Assembly (NCBI GenBank): GCA_913056415.1
Contig: CAJXNA010000050.1
Coordinates: forward strand, 1 to 10,755
Length of the DNA: 10,755 bases
Reading direction: 5' to 3'
Source of the DNA: an uncultured Chloroflexota bacterium
GTDB taxonomy: Bacteria > Chloroflexota > Dehalococcoidia > SM23-28-2 > RBG-16-64-32
Shown here: positions 6,433 to 10,755 of the stretch, piece after piece
How positions within the stretch are numbered: the stretch's first letter is position 1
Layout of the letters: every line of letters begins with the position of its first letter
The notes under the pieces: model-generated
Told to the model about the DNA's origin: nothing
Seen by the model: only the letters and a program-made list of their open reading frames with translations
Database searches by the model: none
Program-made: the position numbers and the translations under genes

Positions 6433-6452
6433 CCCCAGCCTCTAGGCTGGGG
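6433..6452 (+). promoter_or_regulatory. Hairpin 2 adjoining the crotonase 2 ribosome-binding site
   Basis: CCCCAGCC-TCTA-GGCTGGGG is a second perfect 8-bp stem with a four-base loop, nine bases after the first hairpin. The weak SD (TAAGGTG, 6453-6459) begins immediately after the stem. A third inverted repeat, GGCATC-G-GATGCC (6422-6434), spans the two stems and competes with their ends. The array may protect or process mRNA, or modulate translation of crotonase 2; no T-run is present. Confidence 0.6.
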
Positions 6453-6465
6453 TAAGGTGTCCGCC

Positions 6466-7203
6466 ATGTTTGACACCCTCCTCTACGACAAGCAGGACGG
6501 CATCGCCTGGATCACCCTCAACCGTCCGCAGGTGCTCAACGCCATCAACATGCGGATGCGGGACGAGCTGTGGGACGTCGTCCAGGCCGTGCGAGACGAC
6601 CCCGAAGTCCAGGTCGTGATCTTCCGGGGCGCCGGCGAGCGGGCGTTCTCGGCCGGGGCGGACATCGGCGAGTTCGGGACAGCGCCCTCGTACGTGGAGT
6701 CGCGGCGGGCCCGCCGCCAGCGTGACCTCTGGCGGCTCATCCTGTCGCTGGAGAAGCCGCTCATCGCCGCCATCCACGGCTACGCCCTCGGCGCTGGCAT
6801 CGAGCTGCCGATGTGCTGCGACCTCCGCGTCGCCAGCGAGGACGCACGGCTGGGGCTGCCGGAGGTGAGCCTGGGCTACATCCCCTCCGCCGGCGGCACC
6901 CAGACGCTGCCCCGCCACATCCCGCCCGGCGTGGCGATGCACATGATCCTGACCGGCGACCCGATCGACGCCCAGGCGGCGTTGCGCCACGGCCTCGTCC
7001 AGCGCGTCGTCCCCCGCGAACGGCTCTACCAGGAGGCGGAGGCGTTGGCACAGACGCTGATGTCGCGGCGGCCGCTGGCGCTGCGCCTGGCCAAGCGCGC
7101 GGTTCTGGAAGGGCTGGACCTACCCTTGGCGGAAGGGCTGGCGTTGGAGCGACGCCTGGCCGCGCGGGCGCTGGCCAGCGCCAACGCGCCGGAGAGGGCG
7201 TGA
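6466..7203 (+). CDS. Enoyl-CoA hydratase/isomerase (crotonase) family protein 2
   Basis: This 245-residue protein is a canonical crotonase. The N-terminal DGIAWITLNRPQVLNAIN (11-28), the oxyanion-hole segment FSAGADIGEF (61-70), the IHGYALGAGIELPMCCD block containing E113, and ARLGLPEVSLGYIPSAGGTQ containing E133 are all present, so both acids expected for enoyl-CoA hydratase activity are retained. The ATG at 6466 is preferred over an in-frame ATG at 6418: it places the protein at the family's normal N-terminus, has TAAGGTG six bases upstream, and avoids a start inside hairpin 1. The next gene starts one base after its stop. It shares fold and active-site layout with crotonase 1 but differs widely in sequence, so the two probably act on different acyl-CoAs or different steps. 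The natural substrate is unknown. Confidence 0.93.
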   Translation: MFDTLLYDKQDGIAWITLNRPQVLNAINMRMRDELWDVVQAVRDDPEVQVVIFRGAGERAFSAGADIGEFGTAPSYVESRRARRQRDLWRLILSLEKPLIAAIHGYALGAGIELPMCCDLRVASEDARLGLPEVSLGYIPSAGGTQTLPRHIPPGVAMHMILTGDPIDAQAALRHGLVQRVVPRERLYQEAEALAQTLMSRRPLALRLAKRAVLEGLDLPLAEGLALERRLAARALASANAPERA

Positions 7204-7204
7204 C

Positions 7205-7795
7205 GTGGGCCACATACCAATCGCCCGGCCATCTCCCCCACGCCGGTTCAAGGTTCCGCGCGCGGGAGTCGCTCTGGCACTGCTGGTGGTCGTGTTCGGC
7301 GCCGCGCTGGCGCTGATGCTGATTTTCGTCTGGCCCGGCGGGGGCGGCGCGCCGGAGGCACCGGTGCTCATAGCGGCTGTCCGCGTGGAGGAGTTCCAGG
7401 TGGGGGAGCCAGCGCATTTCAAGGACAAGGGCTTCTTCTTGATCAAGCTGGAGTCGGGAGAGCTGCTTGCTCTATCCGACCTGGACACACATGTGGCTTT
7501 CAGGGAGCAGGGCTGCCGTATCCGTTGGCGAGAGGACCTAGAATTCAACGGCCGCCCGTTCATGGGCCGTGCCGAGTGGTTCCGCGGGGATTGCAGTGGC
7601 AGCACCTTCGACACAGATGGCCGGCTCGTGTCCGGCCCCGGCCCGCGAGGTATGGACGGCTATCGCGTAGTGATTGAGGACGACGGAGTCTTTGTAGATA
7701 CGAGCCGCCTGCTTTGTGGCTACTCCTCGATTGAGCAATACGAGTATCCCGAGTACTGCATCCCGCCGGGTGCAGGCAGTGGAGGTAGAGGATGA
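7205..7795 (+). CDS. Membrane-anchored Rieske-fold protein lacking cluster ligands
   Basis: This 196-residue protein has a basic N-terminus (RRFKVPR), one membrane helix (about 20-43) and a C-terminal domain, likely exported, with the layout of a bc1-type Rieske protein: strand FLIKLESGELLAL, box 1, WRxDLEFNG, WFR, box 2, then GSTFDTDGRLVSGPGPRGMDGYRV and DGVFVD. Normal boxes are C-T-H-x-G-C and C-P-C-H-G-S. Here box 1 reads D94-T-H96 followed, after a five-residue insertion, by G-C104, and box 2 reads G128-D-C130-S131-G-S. Three of the four [2Fe-2S] ligands are therefore replaced (Cys to Asp94, Cys to Gly128, His to Ser131), while the two disulfide cysteines (C104, C130) remain. The GTG start lies one base after crotonase 2 with GGAGAGGG upstream, and the stop overlaps the ligase start (ATGA). 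A structural, binding or sensing role is inferred; no cluster is expected. Confidence 0.8.
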   Translation: MGHIPIARPSPPRRFKVPRAGVALALLVVVFGAALALMLIFVWPGGGGAPEAPVLIAAVRVEEFQVGEPAHFKDKGFFLIKLESGELLALSDLDTHVAFREQGCRIRWREDLEFNGRPFMGRAEWFRGDCSGSTFDTDGRLVSGPGPRGMDGYRVVIEDDGVFVDTSRLLCGYSSIEQYEYPEYCIPPGAGSGGRG

Positions 7796-9387
7796 ACACG
7801 TCCGAGTTCCTGATGATCGCGGCCTCGGTGGTGCCCGATCGTATCGCTATGATCTGCGACGGCGAAAGCCGCACCTTCGCCCAGCTCCAGGAGAGAGTGA
7901 ACCGCCTCGCCAACGCCCTCTCCGCCAGTGACGGACTGAGCATCGGCAAGGGCGTCAAGGTGGCGGTGATGGCCCTCAACTCCATCCCCTACGTCGAGAC
8001 CTACTACGCCTGCGCCAAGCTGGGCGCCGTGTTCGTACCCCTCAACTACCGCGCCAAGAAGGAAGAGCTCTCCCACATGGTGAACAACTCGGAGACGAAG
8101 GTCATGTTCGTGGGAGAACGTTACCTGGAGCTCACCTCCGCCATCCGGCCCCAGTTCAAGACCGTGCAGCAGTTCATCTGCTACGACGCCCACCCCGGGC
8201 AGACGCCCGCCCGTCTGGGCGAGGGCATGACCTCCTACGAGGAGCTCCTCGCAGCCCACGAGCCGGAGGAGATCTTCACCGACGTGGAGGACCCGGACCC
8301 CACGATCGTCATCTACACCAGCGGCACCACGGCGATGCCCAAGGGCGTCGTACTGACCTACCTCAGCATGTCCGTCTACGTGACCAACACGATGGAGCCC
8401 GCTAACCCGGAAACCCACGACGTCACCCTCCTCTCCGTGCCCATCTACCACGTGGCCGGCGCCACCGCCATGCTCTCCTCCGTCTGGGGCGGACGCACGC
8501 TCGCCATCCTCCCCCAGTTCGACCCCAAAGCCTGGCTCGAGGCTGTCCAGGCCCACAGCGTCACCCACAGCTTCGTCGTACCGACGATGCTCAAGCGGAC
8601 GATGGAGCAGCCGGACTTCGACAAGTACGACCTGAGCTCGCTGAAGCTCATCGCCTACGGCGCCGCCCCCATGCCCTACGAGGTAGTGACCAAGGCCGTC
8701 CAGGTCTTCAAGTGCGGCCTCATGAACGCCTACGGCCAGACGGAGAGCACCTCCACCCTCACATTCCTGGGCCCTGAGGATCATCAGATCACCGACGCGT
8801 CGGGGGAGGAGCGGGAGAAGAAGCTCCAGCGCCTCCGCTCCGTCGGCCGCGCCATGGAGGACGTCGTCGTCGCCATCCTCGACCCCCAGGGCGAGATGCT
8901 GCCGCCGGGCCAGGAGGGGGAGATCGTGGCCCAGGGAGCGCGCATCATGTCCGGCTACCTGGGGCTGCGCGACGAGACGGACGAGGCGATGCGCGGCGGC
9001 TGGCTCCACACCGGCGACGTCGGCTGGATGGACGAGGACGGCTACGTCTACATCACCGGCCGCACCAAGGACCTGATCATCCGCGGCGGCGAGAACATCG
9101 CGCCGGGGGAGATCGAGGCGGTCTTGGAGCAGCACCCGGCGGTGGACGAGGCCGCGGTCATCGGCGTGCCGGACGCGGAGTGGGGGGAAGAGGTGAAGGC
9201 CGTGCTCGTCACCAAGGGCGGCGCCAAGCCCTCCACGGAGGAGCTCACCACGTTCGTCAAACAGCATCTGGCCAGCTACAAGGCGCCCAAGTACTACGCC
9301 TTCGTGAAGGAGCTGCCGAAGAACTACCTGGGCAAGCTGCTGAAGACGGACCTGCGCAAGCAGCACGGAGAGCCGAAAGACGGCTAA
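7792..9387 (+). CDS. AMP-dependent acyl-CoA synthetase/ligase
   Basis: This 531-residue enzyme belongs to the ANL (adenylate-forming) superfamily and should activate a carboxylic acid with ATP and CoA through an acyl-AMP intermediate. Visible core motifs are the P-loop IYTSGTTAMPKG (174-185), the AYGQTES motif (313-319), WLHTGD with D409 for ribose binding (404-409), GRTKDLIIRGGENI (423-436) at the hinge, and the C-terminal KNYLGKLLKTDLR, whose K515 is the expected adenylation lysine. Length is normal for medium- or long-chain fatty-acyl-CoA or aryl-CoA ligases; the chain length or ring preference cannot be read. The ATG overlaps the Rieske-like stop (ATGA), and its GGAGG SD (7781-7785) is embedded in the Gly-rich tail codons of that gene, so the two are translationally linked. 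It supplies the CoA-thioester entry step for the nearby crotonases (inference). Confidence 0.95.
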   Translation: MNTSEFLMIAASVVPDRIAMICDGESRTFAQLQERVNRLANALSASDGLSIGKGVKVAVMALNSIPYVETYYACAKLGAVFVPLNYRAKKEELSHMVNNSETKVMFVGERYLELTSAIRPQFKTVQQFICYDAHPGQTPARLGEGMTSYEELLAAHEPEEIFTDVEDPDPTIVIYTSGTTAMPKGVVLTYLSMSVYVTNTMEPANPETHDVTLLSVPIYHVAGATAMLSSVWGGRTLAILPQFDPKAWLEAVQAHSVTHSFVVPTMLKRTMEQPDFDKYDLSSLKLIAYGAAPMPYEVVTKAVQVFKCGLMNAYGQTESTSTLTFLGPEDHQITDASGEEREKKLQRLRSVGRAMEDVVVAILDPQGEMLPPGQEGEIVAQGARIMSGYLGLRDETDEAMRGGWLHTGDVGWMDEDGYVYITGRTKDLIIRGGENIAPGEIEAVLEQHPAVDEAAVIGVPDAEWGEEVKAVLVTKGGAKPSTEELTTFVKQHLASYKAPKYYAFVKELPKNYLGKLLKTDLRKQHGEPKDG

Positions 9388-9514
9388 GCGGCGCTCTCGT
9401 CAGCGACGCCGCAGGGAGAGGCGGGCCCGTCCCGGCTTCGACGAAGGCACGGCGGCCCAGCCACCGCCAGCCACCAAGCGGGCGGAAGCGACCCAGGGCG
9501 TCTCCTGGCTGGGG
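9380..9514 (+). other. Candidate in-frame N-terminal extension from an ACG codon
   Basis: The reading frame of the following membrane protein stays open back to 9344 with coding-like third positions, but holds no ATG, GTG or TTG before 9515. From 9380 it reads ACG-GCT-AAG-CGG-CGC, i.e. TAKRRSRQRRRRERRARPG, a very basic segment followed by a Pro/Ala linker, as expected for a cytoplasmic N-terminus before a first membrane helix. GGAGAG (9367-9372) lies seven bases upstream of the ACG. The ACG overlaps the last codons of the ligase; ATG in its place would be silent there (GAC to GAT). It may be a rare ACG start, a recent start-codon loss, or a sequence error. Confidence 0.5.
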
Positions 9515-9808
9515 TTGATCGGCGCCCTGATGGGGTTCGTGCCGATGACCGCCTTAGGGATCGAATTCCTGCTGGACGGGCGAGCCCTGGCGGCGGTGCC
9601 GTTGGCGATGTCGGCGATCTACCTACCGGCCATCGGGGCCTCGGCGAGGGCCACTCTGCGACGGCGAGCCGTCCTGCGGGGCGTGGTCGCTGCCTCCATC
9701 GCGATGGTGTTCATCAGCCTGCCGTTCCTGGGGCCCACGCTCGCGGTCGTCTTGGTGCCGGCGACGGCGCTGCTGGCCGTAGCCGGCGGGCTGATCTTCG
9801 AGCGCTAG
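9515..9808 (+). CDS. Small four-helix membrane protein
   Basis: From the TTG at 9515 this is a 97-residue hydrophobic protein with four likely membrane helices: about 1-20 (IGALMGFVPMTALGIEFLL), 23-43, 53-72 (VLRGVVAASIAMVFISLPFL) and 75-94 (TLAVVLVPATALLAVAGGLI). The basic loop RATLRRRAVLR between helices 2 and 3 should lie in the cytoplasm by the positive-inside rule. No strong SD precedes the TTG, and an upstream in-frame extension from ACG 9380 probably gives the true N-terminus, making about 142 residues. It follows the ligase and converges on the small minus-strand gene, with the two stop codons sharing the palindrome CTAG (9805-9808). I do not recognise the family. A link to the upstream lipid or acyl-CoA genes is inference from order only. 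Confidence 0.65.
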   Translation: MIGALMGFVPMTALGIEFLLDGRALAAVPLAMSAIYLPAIGASARATLRRRAVLRGVVAASIAMVFISLPFLGPTLAVVLVPATALLAVAGGLIFER

Positions 9809-10059
9809 GCCGTCGCCAGCTGCTCGGGTGCGAAGGGGAACTCCTCCACCGTGTCCATACGGTCGCACCAGGGCGTGACCGGCCGCTCGAACCGGACCCA
9901 GACATCACCGCCCGGGAAGGGGAGAACGCGTACCACGCGACCGGCCTTGCCGGTGAAGTAGCGACGACACCAGGATGGCGCGTCCAGGATGAGCACGCGG
10001 TCGCCGCTGAGCAGACCGCCATCGCGCGTGGGGGGCTGAGCTTCGGTTGCCATCGTCAT
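9805..10059 (-). CDS. Small SH3/KOW-like beta-barrel protein
   Basis: This 84-residue protein has the look of a small SH3-like barrel of the KOW type: GDRVLILDAPSW (19-30), TGKAGRVVRVLPF (36-48), then DVWVRFERP and a final PFAPEQL, a pattern of short strands with a G-x-x-G turn. Such barrels often bind RNA, protein or metal ions, but two cysteines (in SWCRR and PWCDR) are the only candidates for special chemistry. The ATG at 10059 has GGAG five bases upstream; an ATG two codons later is an alternative. It lies 18 bp downstream of another small gene on the same strand, likely the same transcript. Its stop overlaps the stop of the convergent membrane-protein gene. No specific function is claimed. 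Confidence 0.75.
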   Translation of the reverse strand: MTMATEAQPPTRDGGLLSGDRVLILDAPSWCRRYFTGKAGRVVRVLPFPGGDVWVRFERPVTPWCDRMDTVEEFPFAPEQLATA

Positions 10060-10077
10060 CGTATCTCCTCTACCTAC

Positions 10078-10281
10078 CTACGCCGCCGGCCGCAACGCCC
10101 CTGCCTGCCGGTAGGCACGGCGCAGCAGCCTCAAGGGCATGGCCGATACCGTACGCGGCTTTGGCACAGCAGCGGCGTGGCGCTGCGCCTTCGTCATTTC
10201 AGCGGCGGCTGCCAGTTGCATGCGAGCGACCTCCCGCTCGATCTCCTGGACCTTTGCTCGACTGAGATATTCCATGTCCAT
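10078..10281 (-). CDS. Small helical protein of unknown function
   Basis: This 67-residue product begins MDMEYLSRAKVQEIEREVA and continues as a charged, alanine-rich helix (about 5-38), then a basic Pro/Arg tail ending RRAYRQAGALRPAA. No cysteine, signal peptide or membrane segment is present. AGGGGG lies six bases upstream of the ATG and is a fair SD; the second ATG (10275) is an alternative start. It probably shares a transcript with the SH3-like gene 18 bp downstream. Short length and lack of a recognised family keep confidence moderate, although the strand, spacing and helix pattern support a real gene. Confidence 0.55.
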   Translation of the reverse strand: MDMEYLSRAKVQEIEREVARMQLAAAAEMTKAQRHAAAVPKPRTVSAMPLRLLRRAYRQAGALRPAA

Positions 10282-10477
10282 TTCGAACCCCCTAGGTCCG
10301 CTCGCTTCTGCTACATACCCTTTTTAATAGCAACGGCCGCAGGAGACTATGACCTGGATCACAGTTGCGGGGGTTTTCGCAGGAAGGGCAGACTTACGGC
10401 AACCGCGAGCCGCAACGGTCGCTGGAGGACATCCTGGCCTAGTGAGGATCACCTTCCGGTGGGACCTCCGGACAGGC

Positions 10478-10483
10478 TATAAT
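10478..10483 (+). promoter_or_regulatory. Consensus -10 box of the mini-protein gene
   Basis: TATAAT matches the consensus exactly and lies 24 bases before the ATG, with GGAGG (10492-10496) in between. No good -35 exists; in its place the inverted repeat TCCGG-8-CCGGA (10455-10472) occupies the -35 and spacer region and may be a regulator site. Confidence 0.5.
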
Positions 10484-10501
10484 TGGCGAACGGAGGTCAC
10501 C

Positions 10502-10645
10502 ATGCCCAGTCTGCGAGCCGTCTTCTCCAACCTAGGTGCACAGATGCCGCTGGGTCGCAAGATCCAGCGCATTTTCGCCAACAACTGGACCAAGATCCGC
10601 ACCCGCAGCAGTTGCTGTGGCAACTACGGCGAGCCCGGCTGCTGA
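10502..10645 (+). CDS. 47-residue mini-protein with C-terminal CCGNYGEPGC motif
   Basis: The encoded peptide has a short lead (MPSLRAVFSNLGAQMP), a basic amphipathic helix (about 17-35, with R19, K20, R23, K31, R33, R35) containing NNWTKIR, and a Cys/Gly-rich end SSCCGNYGEPGC with C38, C39 and C47 as the last residue. GGAGG sits five bases upstream of the ATG and TATAAT 19 bases before that, so expression signals are unusually good for so short a frame. An upstream in-frame ATG at 10349 would give 98 residues, but the promoter would then lie inside the gene, so the short form is preferred. From memory, and unchecked, similar short proteins ending in CCGxxGEPGC occur in other bacteria. Metal binding, membrane association or a modified-peptide precursor are possibilities; none is shown. 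Confidence 0.65.
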   Translation: MPSLRAVFSNLGAQMPLGRKIQRIFANNWTKIRTRSSCCGNYGEPGC

Positions 10646-10675
10646 GAGATCGCGACCGACTCGGGTGCCGAGCCA

Positions 10676-10755
10676 TCACAGGGCGATCCCGAAGCCTGAG
10701 GAGCGGACGCTCACCTCCACGTCGGGCACGAACAGTTCCGCTGTGACCGGAACCG
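10676..10755 (-). CDS. Probable 3' end of a gene entering from the right edge
   Basis: One minus-strand frame is open from the window edge to a TGA at 10678-10676 and reads VPVTAELFVPDVEVSVRSSG and five more residues, with mostly G/C third positions and an alternating beta-strand look. It would converge on the mini-protein gene with 30 bp between the stops. Only 25 codons are visible, so no family can be named, and chance openness in this GC-rich DNA cannot be excluded. Confidence 0.4.
   Translation of the reverse strand, partial: VPVTAELFVPDVEVSVRSSGFGIAL

Noticed and set aside
7720..9366. Long minus-strand open frame (about 548 codons) opposite the acyl-CoA ligase
   Set aside because: Composition is His/Leu/Gly/Val-rich and typical of antisense to GC-rich codons; the ligase on the plus strand has all its motifs.
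10349..10501. Longer 98-residue form of the mini-protein starting at 10349
   Set aside because: An AGGAG precedes it, but the extra 51 residues have no clear pattern and contain the TATAAT box and the SD of the shorter form.
10660..10672. Possible terminator CTCGG-GTG-CCGAG between the mini-protein and the right-edge gene
   Set aside because: Only a 5-bp stem and no T-run on either strand; too weak to call.

Overview
The window is a GC-rich bacterial segment with strong G/C preference at third codon positions, tightly packed and with good Shine-Dalgarno (SD) sequences. Two CaiB/BaiF CoA-transferases, two crotonase-family enzymes, an acyl-CoA ligase, a luciferase-like (LLM class) oxidoreductase, a DinB-family protein and a cupin together suggest a Chloroflexota genome of the SAR202/Dehalococcoidia type or an actinobacterial-like organism. 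This taxonomic guess is inference from gene content and from a TGTCATTCTGAG-type inverted-repeat element; no rRNA or marker gene is present.

Layout. At 21-572 (+) lies a cupin gene, converging with a minus-strand run that reads right to left: CoA-transferase B (4951-3755, TTG start), a truncated 5' fragment of another CoA-transferase gene (3755-3716), an inverted-repeat element (3593-3708), CoA-transferase A (3579-2215), the LLM oxidoreductase (2126-1188, TTG start, own promoter-like sequence) and the DinB-family gene (1098-574). Diverging from CoA-transferase B over a 133-bp intergenic region is a plus-strand run: crotonase 1 (5085-5843), two small tandem paralogous helical proteins (5869-6129 and 6126-6365), a pair of tight hairpins (6404-6452), crotonase 2 (6466-7203), a membrane-anchored Rieske-fold protein that has lost three of its four cluster ligands (7205-7795), a fatty-acid-type acyl-CoA ligase (7792-9387) and a four-helix membrane protein (from 9515, or from an in-frame ACG at 9380, to 9808). 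Two small minus-strand genes follow (10059-9805, SH3/KOW-like; 10281-10078, helical). A 47-residue plus-strand mini-protein ending in a CCGNYGEPGC motif has a TATAAT box and a strong SD (10502-10645). The 3' end of another minus-strand gene probably enters from the right edge.

How the genes fit together. The ligase can charge a carboxylic acid with CoA, the CoA-transferases can move CoA between acids, and the crotonases act on the resulting acyl-CoA. The flavin- or F420-dependent LLM enzyme, the DinB-family protein and the cupin fit accessory oxidation, thiol or small-molecule chemistry. The substrate cannot be read from the sequence. No stretch above 300 bases lacks a gene; the largest gap (10282-10501) holds the divergent upstream regions of the mini-protein and the small minus-strand pair. 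I see no tRNA, rRNA, CRISPR array, transposase or phage gene.
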